64,000 nt of DNA from Halorhodospira halochloris (GTDB lineage: Bacteria; Pseudomonadota; Gammaproteobacteria; Nitrococcales; Halorhodospiraceae). Where the stretch lies: assembly GCF_002356555.2 (NCBI RefSeq), contig NZ_AP017372.2, positions 1,302,001-1,366,000 on the forward strand, written 5' to 3'. A program made the position numbers and the translations under genes. The notes beneath the pieces were generated by a model, which saw only the letters and a list, made by a program, of their open reading frames with translations, ran no database searches and was not told where the DNA came from. Below are positions 10,328 to 19,347 of the stretch, one piece after another (position 1 is the stretch's first letter; each line of letters begins with the position of its first letter).

Positions 10328-12340
10328 TCAATGGCCCGGACGGGGAGGGCGGCCGATCCTCCCCCCAGCATCGTGATCAGAGACCCCGGCCTGTTCCTCG
10401 TATGCAGGGGGCAGGCTCATTAGATCGGCAGCCTCTTCGAGCACCGGCACGTCGTTCCCATCCATATAGCCTACGCCGCGCTGCTGTGAGGCGAGCTGAC
10501 GGTTGCGCATCATGGTGTATTTGGGGCTAGTCACAGCCCTGGCGTCATCGCGGTTCTCAACGATGCGCGGGCGGATGAAGACCATGAGGTTTTGCTTTTG
10601 CTGATCCGCCTGCTCATAGCGAAACAGCCGCCCAAGAAAAGGGATGCTGCTCAGTCCGGGCACCCTTTGGGTGCCAGCGCTTACTTGATCGTCTATTAGG
10701 CCGCCAAGGACAATGATCTGACCATCGTCGACCATTGCAGTTGTGGTTATGGAACGCATGCTGGTAACCAGGTCCTCGGCACCATCGGGAGGGTCTTCGA
10801 CACCGGAGATTTCCTTCTCTATTTCCAGTTTCAAGGCGTCACCCTCATTTATCTGGGGTACTATACGTAATTGAATGCCGACGTCTTCGCGTTGGATAGA
10901 GGAGAAAGCCTGCCCCGACTCCTCAATGGCGCGACCGGTTACAAAGGGGACATTCTGGCCGACCACAATCTCGGCCTCCTCGTTGTCCATGGTCATTATA
11001 GAGGGGGTTGAGAGGATGTTAGTGTCGGAGTGGCTAGCAAGTACACGCAACATGGCGCCTAGATTGCCGCCGCGGTCGGCTGCCCCAGCTGTAATACCAG
11101 ATACGCCCGGCGGCGTTCCTTCTTCAACTGCTCGAGCGATGTTGCTCAGCGAGCCCTCACCGGCGGCCCCAAAATTGATCACCCCAACACCACGCTCGCC
11201 AAGCGCTCCCCACTGCACACCGAGTTCGCGTTCCCGATCGGCGGACACCTCGGCAATGATCGCCTCGACATGGACCTGAGCGCGCCGAACATCGAGTCTG
11301 TTGACCACGCTACGCAACGACTCTACCGCGTCCGGCGGCCCATCAATGACCAGAGAGTTGGTGCTCTCGTGGGCATGGATGCTGATATCGGCCATCTCCT
11401 CAGCACCGTCCATCATCCCTTCTGCTAGCCCCTCTAGGACTGGGACGATCTCTTCGGCATCGGCGTAGCGCAGATAGGAAACCGCGGTGCCTTCCTCTTC
11501 GGATAGTTGCTCATCGAGTTCCTCGATAAGCTTGAGTACGGCACTGCGCCGAGTCGGGTCTCCAGCCACCAAAACGCTGTTGCTGCGCTCATCGGCAGTC
11601 AGGACGAGGCGCCGGCCAGCCCGCTCCTCGGGCTCTATATCAGTAACCATCTCGACCATCTCACTGGCCGAGGCGTTATCTAGCCTGATCACCTCGGTGG
11701 TGCCGCTGGTATCGCGGTCGACTTGAGCGAGTATCCGCTTGATACGCTCAATATTTCCTGCCGATTCAGAGATTATAAGGGTGTTGGTCTCTTGGTAGGC
11801 GGCCAATTCGGCCTCATCAGAGATTAGCGGGCGCAGCAGAGGGACTAGCTCGCCAGCCTCGGAGTGCTCCACCTCAATAACCCGAGTCACAAAATCGTAT
11901 TCACCGTGTGCGGTCTCGCCCTCGTCTACCGGCACCTGGTCACGTTTGGCGATATTTTTGGGGACTATACGTATTGCCCCATCTACTGGAATGGCCGCGA
12001 ATCCGTGAATCTGCAGCGCAGACAGAAAGACCTGGTAAAGCTGTTGATCATCTACCGGATGGTGAGAGATTATGGTTATCTCGCCGCTAACCCGTGGATC
12101 AACAATGAAGTTGCGACCGGTGCGTTCGGCGACCATCGCCACTACGGACTCGATATCAGCATCTTCAAAGTTGAGCGTAACTCCACCGTCGCCCTCAGCC
12201 CAGGGGTCCCCGTCTGTCTTATCGGCTTGCAGGTTAGTTGTATAGATTAGAGCTAGAACAGATAACAGCACATACGCTGCGTAAATAACCCGGGGGTAGG
12301 TGGTATTGTGGTGATTTTGGTTGTTATTCAGGCTAAACAT
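10328..12340 (-). CDS. gspD: Type II secretion system secretin GspD
   Basis: The 670-residue protein is a secretin, the outer-membrane channel of type II secretion. After a signal-like N-terminus (VIYAAYVLLSVLALIYTTNLQA) comes the N0 domain (VTLNFEDADIESVVAMVAE). N1-N3 repeats follow, with NTLIISESAGNIERIKRI, ERSNSVLVAGDP and STNSLVIDGPPDAV. The secretin core then starts at VHVEAIIAEVSADRERELG and ends with VPGLSSIPFLGRLFR. No other gsp genes lie in the window, so the rest of the system must be elsewhere. The stop lies one base past the gdhA stop on the opposite strand, so the two genes converge with almost no spacer. Confidence 0.9.
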   Translation of the reverse strand: MFSLNNNQNHHNTTYPRVIYAAYVLLSVLALIYTTNLQADKTDGDPWAEGDGGVTLNFEDADIESVVAMVAERTGRNFIVDPRVSGEITIISHHPVDDQQLYQVFLSALQIHGFAAIPVDGAIRIVPKNIAKRDQVPVDEGETAHGEYDFVTRVIEVEHSEAGELVPLLRPLISDEAELAAYQETNTLIISESAGNIERIKRILAQVDRDTSGTTEVIRLDNASASEMVEMVTDIEPEERAGRRLVLTADERSNSVLVAGDPTRRSAVLKLIEELDEQLSEEEGTAVSYLRYADAEEIVPVLEGLAEGMMDGAEEMADISIHAHESTNSLVIDGPPDAVESLRSVVNRLDVRRAQVHVEAIIAEVSADRERELGVQWGALGERGVGVINFGAAGEGSLSNIARAVEEGTPPGVSGITAGAADRGGNLGAMLRVLASHSDTNILSTPSIMTMDNEEAEIVVGQNVPFVTGRAIEESGQAFSSIQREDVGIQLRIVPQINEGDALKLEIEKEISGVEDPPDGAEDLVTSMRSITTTAMVDDGQIIVLGGLIDDQVSAGTQRVPGLSSIPFLGRLFRYEQADQQKQNLMVFIRPRIVENRDDARAVTSPKYTMMRNRQLASQQRGVGYMDGNDVPVLEEAADLMSLPPAYEEQAGVSDHDAGGRIGRPPRPGH

Positions 12341-12524
12341 AAACTATTATCTGCTTTGAGGGTGAATACCGGGGAAATGATTACTTGCTTGCAGACACGG
12401 GGAAATGGCCTGTTGCTATTAAACGACATCCAATAGGCTTCGCCAACTTTAGACACATGGTGCGCGCGTTGGTTCCCGGAGTCACAGGCGTTACTGCTGC
12501 AGCTTGACAAGCAGGATTAAATAA

Positions 12525-12550
12525 GCATCTTAACTTGTTGATTAAGATGC
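12525..12550. promoter_or_regulatory. Palindrome in the gspD / HD-GYP divergent intergenic region
   Basis: A perfect 9-bp inverted repeat (GCATCTTAA, 8-base spacer, TTAAGATGC) lies 28 bases upstream of the HD-GYP start codon. A TTGACA hexamer at 12504-12509 could be a -35 element, which would put the palindrome over the -10/+1 region, as for an operator. No regulator is identifiable from the sequence. Confidence 0.4.
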
Positions 12551-12577
12551 CTAAAAACGGTCAAGATAGGGGGGTCT

Positions 12578-13834
12578 ATGGTGGCAAACAGGGGGGAAAG
12601 TTCTCGCATACAGATCGATGTGTGCTATTTACGCCCCGGCCTATACGTGACCGATCTTGGCGTACACTGGGCCAAACATCCCTTCTTAAAAAACCAGTTT
12701 GAGCTGGATGCCCAATCTATCCTAAAAATCCGTGGGATGGAGCTTAAAAAGGTAGAAATTGACCTGGATAGAAGCTCGCCAGATGCAGTGCGCGACCTGT
12801 ATGGGCCGGCTTGGGTAGCCGAGGAGGACGATTCGGACAACGCTGAGAGCGAGTCGGAGCCAGCGCATGAAGATACCTCCCTGACTGGAGCCAAAGGACT
12901 GGGTGGTAGTGCTAAGGCCCGTCCCGGCAAGGTTACCCGTGAAGCAAGGCGCTTTGTACGCGGCATGCTGGAAGGTGCTCGCGCCGGCAAGTCCATCGAC
13001 ATGAAGGATGTCAACTCAGTAACCGAGGAGATTTACTCATCTCTGTGCACCAATAAAAACGCAATGCTTGCCCTAGGGCGGGTTCGCTCGCTCGATGGCT
13101 ACACATATCAGCATAGTGTGAATGTCGGTGTGCTGATGATGGCCTTTGGCCGTTACCTTGAGATGGATCATAAGCAGGTACAGCTGCTCGGCGCCGCCGG
13201 CTTGCTCCACGACATCGGCAAGGCCTTCGTGCCAGAGCATATACTGCTCAAACCGGATCGCCTGTCGAATGAAGAGTACAAGACCATCAAGGCCCACCCA
13301 TCCAAAGGGGCACAGCTGTTGCGCGGACAGCAGGGGATACATCCGTTAATTGTCGAGGTAGCTGAGAAGCACCATGAGCGTGTCGATGGGACGGGGTATC
13401 CTTTCCGCCTGGAGGAGAAACAGCTGCGCCGCGAAGTCATGATGGCCGCTATAGTGGATGTCTACGACGCCGTAACCGCAGTGCGCGCCTATCATCGGGG
13501 CAAGCCGCCGGCTGGTGGCTTAAAGGTTATAATAGATGGCAAGGGTACCCACTTTAATGCCGAGCTAGCTTATGATTTCGTTCGCTGCATAGGCGTCTAT
13601 CCGGTAGGCAGCCTGGTGCGCACCAATGCCGATCAACTCGGCATTGTCCTGGAGTGCACCGCGCATGAGCCATCACGCCCGATGCTCCGCGTGGTCTACG
13701 ATATCAAACGGGACAAGAAGCTGACCTCGCCATATATCCTTGATCTTGGTGAAAGTGCCAGCAAGCTACAGGTTGTAGGCTACGAGGATCCAGAGAAATG
13801 GTCGATAAAACCGGAGAAATACCTCGGATATTAA
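12578..13834 (+). CDS. HD-GYP domain cyclic-di-GMP phosphodiesterase with DUF3391 N-terminus
   Basis: The 418-residue cytoplasmic protein begins with a DUF3391-like region (IDVCYLRPGLYVTDLGVHW), followed by an acidic linker. An HD-GYP domain then runs from about residue 170 to 320, with the metal-binding motifs LLHDIGKAFVP and HHERVDGTGYP and the helix VDVYDAVTAVRAYHRG. HD-GYP enzymes hydrolyse cyclic-di-GMP to pGpG or GMP and so influence motility and biofilm. ATG 12578 follows a strong GGGGGG purine tract. It stands alone, divergent from gspD, and ends 10 bases before palindrome copy 4. Confidence 0.9.
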   Translation: MVANRGESSRIQIDVCYLRPGLYVTDLGVHWAKHPFLKNQFELDAQSILKIRGMELKKVEIDLDRSSPDAVRDLYGPAWVAEEDDSDNAESESEPAHEDTSLTGAKGLGGSAKARPGKVTREARRFVRGMLEGARAGKSIDMKDVNSVTEEIYSSLCTNKNAMLALGRVRSLDGYTYQHSVNVGVLMMAFGRYLEMDHKQVQLLGAAGLLHDIGKAFVPEHILLKPDRLSNEEYKTIKAHPSKGAQLLRGQQGIHPLIVEVAEKHHERVDGTGYPFRLEEKQLRREVMMAAIVDVYDAVTAVRAYHRGKPPAGGLKVIIDGKGTHFNAELAYDFVRCIGVYPVGSLVRTNADQLGIVLECTAHEPSRPMLRVVYDIKRDKKLTSPYILDLGESASKLQVVGYEDPEKWSIKPEKYLGY

Positions 13835-13844
13835 CCCTGCATTA

Positions 13845-13996
13845 GGGAACCTCTAAAAACCTCCCCGGCGCCATTATCTGCCCCGGTGTGGAGGTCTTGT
13901 CGCCAAGGACGGCGCCATGAAGCCTCCAGGGATGGATTCACGGCGTCCTCCACACCGGGGCAGATAATGGCGCCGGGGAGGTTTTTAGAGGTTCCC
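13845..13996. repeat. Large palindromic repeat, copy 4 (core orientation B), perfect 50-bp arms
   Basis: The left arm 13845-13894 and right arm 13947-13996 are exact reverse complements over 50 bases, separated by a 52-base loop made of the conserved core. The arms carry CTAAAAACC and GGTTTTTAG next to a GC-rich stem, so it could terminate transcription from both sides. It lies between the convergent HD-GYP and DUF815 genes. Arm sequence (CCCCGGCGCCATTA) is shared with copy 5. Confidence 0.92.
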
Positions 13997-14038
13997 ATTA
14001 GTTTCCGCAGAGTCAGCGGTGAAGTTTTACCCTTTTGC

Positions 14039-14926
14039 CTAATCTAGGTGCTCCTCGCCAAGTTGGTGGCGGCCTGCCCAGTCACGGGCAAATTGCCATG
14101 CGACCCTACCACTGCGCGAGCCACGATCCAGAGCATAAGCTAATGCCGCTCGGCGGACACGTTCGCCTGCCGGATCGCGATGGCCTAGATGCTCCAGCCA
14201 GGCGCGGCAAATCTGCAGATAGCGCTCCTGATCGAAAGGGTGGAAGGAGAGGCGAATGCCGAAGCGTTCAGCGAGCGATATCCGTTCCTCGACGCTATCC
14301 CCTGGGTGGATCTCATTATCGTAGACGCGCGCCTGCTGGTTATCCTGCATCTGCTCCGGGACTAGGTGGCGACGGTTAGAGGTGACGTACAATAGGGTGT
14401 TATCAGCGCTGGAGGTCAGTGAGCCATCGAGGACGGCCTTAAGGGCCCGGTACTGCTGATCGTTGGCATTGAAGGAAAGATCGTCACAGAAGATCACAAA
14501 CCGCTCCGGGCGCTCGGCGGTAAGCTCAAGGATATCGGGCAGATCGCCTAAGTGCTCAGGCTCGACTTCGATAACCCGCAGGCCGTGCTCGGCGTAGGAG
14601 CTGTGCAGCGCCTTAATCAAGGATGATTTGCCGGTGCCCCGGGCGCCCCAGAGCAGGGCATTGTTGGCAGGCAGGCCGGCCAAATGCTGCCGGGTGTTGC
14701 GCTCAAGTGTCTGTTTTTGCTGCTCGATGCCGTGTAAATTGGCTATATCTATGCGGTGGGGACGACGGATCGGCTCCAGTTTACAGTGGCCAAATCTGCT
14801 TGCGCAGCGCCACCGGAAAGCGGTTGCGGTAGACCAGTCGGGTTCGGCGTTGGGGGTGTCGATAATCTGCTCGAGCCGTTCAATCAGCCCCTCAACACGC
14901 TCAAGAACTCTTGTAGGCTTAGTCAT
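14039..14926 (-). CDS. DUF815-family AAA ATP-binding protein
   Basis: The 295-residue protein is a P-loop ATPase of the DUF815 family. It shows Walker A LLWGARGTGKSSLIKAL near residue 92, a Walker B-like FVIFCDDLSF, a sensor-like LYVTSNRRHLVPEQM, and an arginine-rich C-terminal lid. Family function is poorly defined, so no reaction is assigned. It is divergent from the cytochrome gene by only 66 bases, and its 3' end faces palindrome copy 4. Confidence 0.8.
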   Translation of the reverse strand: MTKPTRVLERVEGLIERLEQIIDTPNAEPDWSTATAFRWRCASRFGHCKLEPIRRPHRIDIANLHGIEQQKQTLERNTRQHLAGLPANNALLWGARGTGKSSLIKALHSSYAEHGLRVIEVEPEHLGDLPDILELTAERPERFVIFCDDLSFNANDQQYRALKAVLDGSLTSSADNTLLYVTSNRRHLVPEQMQDNQQARVYDNEIHPGDSVEERISLAERFGIRLSFHPFDQERYLQICRAWLEHLGHRDPAGERVRRAALAYALDRGSRSGRVAWQFARDWAGRHQLGEEHLD

Positions 14927-14992
14927 AATTTTTTCTATGCTTTATTATATATCGGCAGGAGCTGGTAAAGAGAGTACCAAGAGGGGGTTATT

Positions 14993-15538
14993 GTGGCAGA
15001 TGAGAGAGCTGGAAATCGAGGTGTCGCTGCGGTGCTGGGTTTTGTGGCCATCGGCATCGTCATCGGGTTAATAGTGGCTGCAGGCAGCGCTACTATGGTC
15101 GAGGTGACTAATAAAACCGAGTACTGCGTCTCCTGCCACATCTATGATGATCTCTATGAGGATTACAAGCAGACTGCGCACTATAGCAACACAACAGGAT
15201 TCAAGGCTGGCTGTGTCGATTGCCACCTGCCGTTCGATAACTGGTGGAATATGGTCACCACCAAGGCCGACCACGGCATAGGTGCTATGTGGAAATATTA
15301 CATAGGTGGGGTTAATACCCCGGAGGACCTCGCCGAACGCCGCGAGGAGCTTGCTGATAGTGTCTTTGAGTGGTTTCAGGAGACCAATAGCAAAACCTGT
15401 AAAAGTTGCCATTCACCGCAGCGTTGGAACCTCGACGAGCAGAGCTCCCGCGCGCAGCAGGCCCATGATGGGTTGGATGAGGATGACGGTTGCATTGGCT
15501 GTCATCGACAAGACGCGGCCCATCCGCCCACAGATTAA
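14993..15538 (+). CDS. NapC/NirT-family membrane-anchored tetrahaem cytochrome c
   Basis: The 181-residue protein has one N-terminal membrane anchor (VAAVLGFVAIGIVIGLIVAA) and four CXXCH haem sites: CVSCH, CVDCH, CKSCH and CIGCH. This matches the NapC/NirT/NrfH family, which takes electrons from quinol and passes them to periplasmic reductases. No partner reductase (NapA, NrfA or similar) is adjacent, so its acceptor is unknown. The start is GTG 14993, with AGAGGGGG just upstream. GltX follows about 65 bases later on the same strand. Confidence 0.88.
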   Translation: MADERAGNRGVAAVLGFVAIGIVIGLIVAAGSATMVEVTNKTEYCVSCHIYDDLYEDYKQTAHYSNTTGFKAGCVDCHLPFDNWWNMVTTKADHGIGAMWKYYIGGVNTPEDLAERREELADSVFEWFQETNSKTCKSCHSPQRWNLDEQSSRAQQAHDGLDEDDGCIGCHRQDAAHPPTD

Positions 15539-15604
15539 GCTGTGCTAAAGTGGGGCACCAAACAACTCCAAATACAACACGACAAGGAAAGGCAATAGCC
15601 CGTT

Positions 15605-17023
15605 ATGAGCATGATCCGTACCCGTTTTGCCCCGAGCCCGACCGGTTATCTGCACATCGGCGGTGCCCGCACCGCTCTGTACTCCTGGCTGCACACTCGC
15701 CGCCATGGCGGTCGCTTTGTGCTGCGTATCGAGGATACCGACCGCGAGCGCTCTACCCCCGAGGCGGTTAACGCCATACTCGAGGGGATGTCATGGCTTG
15801 GGCTGGATTATGACGAGGGTCCTTTCTATCAGACCGAGCGCTTTGAGCGTTACCACGAGCACTTGCAGCACCTTCTCGAGAGCGGCCAGGCCTACTACTG
15901 CTACTGCACCCGGGAGCGCCTTGAGCGGGTGCGTGCCGAGCAGCAGGAGCGTAAGGAGAAGCCGCGTTATGATGGCCGCTGTCGTGACCTGAGTGGGCCG
16001 CCATCAGATGAGGTAAGTGACGAGCCGGTGGTGCGCTTTCGCACGCCGCTGGAAGGCCATGTAGTGATCAACGATGGTATTCGCGGTAAGGTCAAGTTCG
16101 ATAACTCCGAGCTTGATGATCTTATCATCGCCCGCTCCGATGGCTCGCCCACTTATAACTTCACTGTCGTTATCGATGATCTGGAGATGGGGGTGACCGA
16201 TGTAATTCGTGGTGATGATCATCTCAATAACACCCCGCGCCAGGTCCATCTTTATCATGCACTCGGGGTCGAAGCGCCGCGCTTTGCCCACGTGCCGATG
16301 ATCCTCGGTGAGGACGGTAAGCGGCTGTCCAAGCGCCACGGTTCGGTTAGTGTGCTGCAGTATCGTGACGAGGGCTACCTGCCCGAGGCGTTGCTCAACT
16401 ACTTGGTGCGGCTAGGCTGGTCGCACGGCGATCAGGAAGTTTTCAGCGTCGATGAGCTGATCCAGCTGTTCGATATCAACGACGTTAACCACTCCGCTTC
16501 GACCTTCAATCCGTCTAAGCTGCTGTGGCTTAACCAGCAGCACATAATGGGCTCTGATCCGGCTCACATCGCCCGGCATGTGGCTCCGTTTCTCAGCGAG
16601 AGGGGAGCAGATCCGGTCTCTGGACCGCCGTTGGAAGAAGTAGTACGCGCCCAGCAGGAGCGGGCCAAGACTTTGGTCGAGATGGCGGATAACAGTCTGT
16701 TTTTCTACAAGAGCCCCGACTCTTATGACGAGAAGGCAGCGAAGAAGAACCTGACCGCTGACACTGCAGCTATTCTAGAGCATTGTGCTCACTGTTTTGC
16801 CGGTCTGCCCAGTTGGGATAGGGAGAGCATCCACGGGGTTGTCAATGAGTCGGCACAGACCTTCGAGGTAAAGATGGGTAAGGTGGCGCAGCCGTTGCGG
16901 GTGGCTGTCACTGGTACAACGGTATCACCGCCAATTGACGTTACCCTGGAACTGCTCGGCCGCGATGAGGTTGTCTCCCGAGTCAATGCGGCGGTTGAGT
17001 GGGTGCGTGCTAAGGCCGCCTGA
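15605..17023 (+). CDS. gltX: Glutamyl-tRNA synthetase
   Basis: The 472-residue class I aminoacyl-tRNA synthetase shows RFAPSPTGYLHIGGAR with the HIGH-type motif at the N-terminus, and the KMSKS-type motif in GKRLSKRHGSVSV near residue 240. It charges tRNA-Glu in the cytoplasm and has the usual length. ATG 15605 or ATG 15611 can serve as start; AAGGAAAGG lies at 15583-15591. The gene is followed by palindrome copy 5 and then tRNA-Ala. Confidence 0.95.
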   Translation: MSMIRTRFAPSPTGYLHIGGARTALYSWLHTRRHGGRFVLRIEDTDRERSTPEAVNAILEGMSWLGLDYDEGPFYQTERFERYHEHLQHLLESGQAYYCYCTRERLERVRAEQQERKEKPRYDGRCRDLSGPPSDEVSDEPVVRFRTPLEGHVVINDGIRGKVKFDNSELDDLIIARSDGSPTYNFTVVIDDLEMGVTDVIRGDDHLNNTPRQVHLYHALGVEAPRFAHVPMILGEDGKRLSKRHGSVSVLQYRDEGYLPEALLNYLVRLGWSHGDQEVFSVDELIQLFDINDVNHSASTFNPSKLLWLNQQHIMGSDPAHIARHVAPFLSERGADPVSGPPLEEVVRAQQERAKTLVEMADNSLFFYKSPDSYDEKAAKKNLTADTAAILEHCAHCFAGLPSWDRESIHGVVNESAQTFEVKMGKVAQPLRVAVTGTTVSPPIDVTLELLGRDEVVSRVNAAVEWVRAKAA

Positions 17024-17061
17024 ATTTGAATCGAGAAGGTTGGGGATTTTGGAAATTTCTA

Positions 17062-17215
17062 GCGGTGTCCCGAAAAACTTCCCCGGCGCCATTAGCTGCC
17101 CCGGTGTGGAGGACGCCGTGAATCCATCCCCGGAGGCTTCATGGCGCCATCCCTGGCGCCAAGACCTCCACACCGGGGCAGCTAATGGCGCCGGGGAAGT
17201 TTTTCCGGTCGCCGC
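17062..17215. repeat. Large palindromic repeat, copy 5 (core orientation A)
   Basis: The arms CGAAAAACTTCCCCGGCGCC and GGCGCCGGGGAAGTTTTTC pair over about 45 bases, closing the conserved core. The outermost bases pair with four mismatches. It lies between gltX and the tRNA-Ala promoter, and the A-run/T-run at the stem base fits termination of gltX transcription. Arm sequence is close to that of copy 4 although the core is in the opposite orientation. Confidence 0.9.
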
Positions 17216-17263
17216 TCCAGTGGCTGTTCAAGATCCCTGCAGGAGTTAGGTCCTTCACCCCCC

Positions 17264-17292
17264 TTGACGGGGGCAGGGGCATTTACTAGACT
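17264..17292 (+). promoter_or_regulatory. Sigma-70 promoter of tRNA-Ala
   Basis: TTGACG at 17264-17269 and TAGACT at 17287-17292 are separated by 17 bases, placing the start point a few bases before the tRNA 5' end at 17307. Confidence 0.65.
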
Positions 17293-17306
17293 ACGCAATC
17301 TCAAAA

Positions 17307-17382
17307 GGGGCCATAGCTCAGCCGGGAGAGCGCCTGCATGGCATGCAGGAGGTCGGCGGTTCGATCCCGCCTGGCTCCACCA
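17307..17382 (+). tRNA. tRNA-Ala (anticodon GGC)
   Basis: The 76-base cloverleaf has acceptor strands GGGGCCA and TGGCTCC, a D-arm with GCTCAGCCGGGAGAGC, anticodon stem CCTGC/GCAGG around loop ATGGCAT (anticodon GGC at 17340-17342), T-arm GGCGGTTCGATCCCGCC, discriminator A and an encoded CCA. Confidence 0.97.
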
Positions 17383-17388
17383 AATTGT

Positions 17389-17422
17389 AAAAAGGGCTGC
17401 ATATTGTCGCAGCCCTTTTTTC
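17389..17422 (+). terminator. Rho-independent terminator of tRNA-Ala
   Basis: A stem AAAAAGGGCTGC / GCAGCCCTTTTTT with an 8-base loop ends in six T residues just after the tRNA. Confidence 0.9.
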
Positions 17423-17889
17423 GTTTAGGCCTCAAGCAACTCTTCTTCCGCTTTACTCATTCTAGTCCTCTGGGCCTGCCGGTCTTCGTCTTTACGCCCC
17501 GCCACATGGGATGATCCACTAGCGAACAGCACCTAAGAAAGGCTGATTCGGATAGGCATTTTGGTGGTAATGCCCCAAAACCAACGGGCAACGGTGGGCA
17601 GTTTTTATTGGTAATTTTTGCCTCTTACCTCTTGCAACCCATAACGACTTTGGCAGAATTAACTTGTGTCAAGCAGTCGAATATCTCTTCTACCAAATCC
17701 GTTGCGCACCTGTTTAGTAGCTCATATGGGCACTGCATGCTTGTGCGGGGCATTTAGGGACGCCTTGGAGGGGCGTGCAGCACCGGCTAGGGGGAGGGCA
17801 CTACTATGAGGCTTCCTGAATTTGTTTTCAATGCGCAATAACGATCTGACTACACCTGCCAACATTACCCAAAGCAAAGGAGGCTAGCA
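17423..17889. other. Non-coding stretch upstream of surface locus
   Basis: I see no convincing gene here. A minus-strand reading ending MSKAEEELLEA (about 17429-17530, GTG start possible) looks faintly protein-like but is too short to call. The right part must hold the promoter for the TPR/beta-barrel gene. Confidence 0.4.
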
Positions 17890-19335
17890 GTGCATAAAGG
17901 TCCTCGCCACCTGCTTGAGTGTCACTTGGCAAAATATCCTTGTCGACGAGGTGTTTTTAGGCTTGGGCCTGTGCGGTTTAGCCTAGCGTTTCTGGTACTC
18001 CTTTGTTGCTCGGGCTTTGCTGCAGCCGAAAATGAGACTCACTGGCAGGATGCGGTTACGCAGATTGAGCAGTTTATAGATCAGGGCGATTATGATGCAG
18101 CCATCGAGGTAGGACAGGATAATGAACAGCACACGGGCATACCTGAATTCGATCTGGCTGTCGGAAGGGCCCATTTGTTTGCTGGTGAAGGTGAGCGGGC
18201 AGCACGCGCCTTTGAACGAGTCATAATAGTTCAACCTGGCCACGACCGGGCGCGCCTGGAACTAGGCCGAGCACTTTATGTCATCGAAGACTACGAGACC
18301 TCCAGGGATCACTTTACTCAGGTTATTGAGCGTGAGCCACCAGACCAGGTGCAATCCCAGGCCCAACGGTTTGTTGACGCCATAGATCGGGCCATGGCTG
18401 CAGCTCGTCCGGCAACAGATGCCTGGGTATCGTTGCGCGGCGGCCACGATAATAACGTTTACAGCACTAGTGGCGAGGACTTTTTGTTAAGTGTCGAAGG
18501 GCTCGAAGCGTTTGGTATTGATCAGCTGGAAGTCGAAGAGGAGGTAGAATCTGACCAATTTTTGGAGGGGGCTGTGGGGGGCTTTTACCACACCCCTTGG
18601 GTGGCTGACCGGCAGTGGCGCTTTTCCGGGCAGGCTCAGCACCGTGACTATGAGCGTTTCAGTGAAGTTGATCAAAGTGTGGTGCAGGCAGAGGCAACAC
18701 GGGTTGTGCGCACATCCGAGATGGAACAATTCCATCTCGGCGCTGAGTTGCAGCAGGTTTACATCGATGGTGATTATCAGCGCACCCGGGCACGGTTAAC
18801 CCCGGAATGGAGGCGCAATACAGGTCCGACAGATCAGTGGCGCTTTCAGCCGGTGATAGGTTATAGCGACTACGATAATGACGATCTTGACACGCTACGC
18901 GGTGAGCTTGGCGGGAGCTGGGTTAGGCTTATATCTGAAGACCTTGGGGTTATTTTGCTAACCCGGCCTGTAGTACACCATGAGCAGACTGACATCGATT
19001 ACATGGTCCGCACCGGATTTGATGTGGACGCTAACTTTATTGTGCCGGTTAATGATTGGAATACCTTCTCGATGGCGCTATCGTCCGGTTATCACCTATA
19101 TCATGACGGTGCTGATGAGGATGATTATAAGCAAGCCTATGATAGGCGATACGAGGACGATAGCGCGGAGCGTGCGTTTTTGGTAGGCATTAATTTTAGC
19201 TACAGCGTTGATGTTCCACAGGAGCCGTGGCGAATTACCGCGATGATAAATCATCGAAACAAAAACTCTAACATAGACACACGAAATTATGAGCAGACCC
19301 TCATAATGGCTGATTTTCGCTATACCTGGGAATAG
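17890..19335 (+). CDS. TPR plus beta-barrel outer-membrane protein (Slam/DUF560-like)
   Basis: The 481-residue product has a long signal sequence ending near AAAENE (about residue 47). TPR-like helices follow at about 50-165 (FDLAVGRAHLFAGEGERAARAFE, HDRARLELGRALYVIEDYETS, with an intervening gap). A C-terminal region of alternating strands then ends in FRYTWE, a typical barrel terminus. This TPR-plus-barrel layout resembles surface lipoprotein assembly modulators (Slam) and related DUF560 proteins, which help surface proteins cross the outer membrane; that function is inferred. The start is GTG 17890 behind a strong AAAGGAGG at 17876-17883. The FecR-domain gene follows 12 bases later, so the two form an operon. 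Confidence 0.65.
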   Translation: MHKGPRHLLECHLAKYPCRRGVFRLGPVRFSLAFLVLLCCSGFAAAENETHWQDAVTQIEQFIDQGDYDAAIEVGQDNEQHTGIPEFDLAVGRAHLFAGEGERAARAFERVIIVQPGHDRARLELGRALYVIEDYETSRDHFTQVIEREPPDQVQSQAQRFVDAIDRAMAAARPATDAWVSLRGGHDNNVYSTSGEDFLLSVEGLEAFGIDQLEVEEEVESDQFLEGAVGGFYHTPWVADRQWRFSGQAQHRDYERFSEVDQSVVQAEATRVVRTSEMEQFHLGAELQQVYIDGDYQRTRARLTPEWRRNTGPTDQWRFQPVIGYSDYDNDDLDTLRGELGGSWVRLISEDLGVILLTRPVVHHEQTDIDYMVRTGFDVDANFIVPVNDWNTFSMALSSGYHLYHDGADEDDYKQAYDRRYEDDSAERAFLVGINFSYSVDVPQEPWRITAMINHRNKNSNIDTRNYEQTLIMADFRYTWE

Positions 19336-19347
19336 TGAGGCTTGCAT

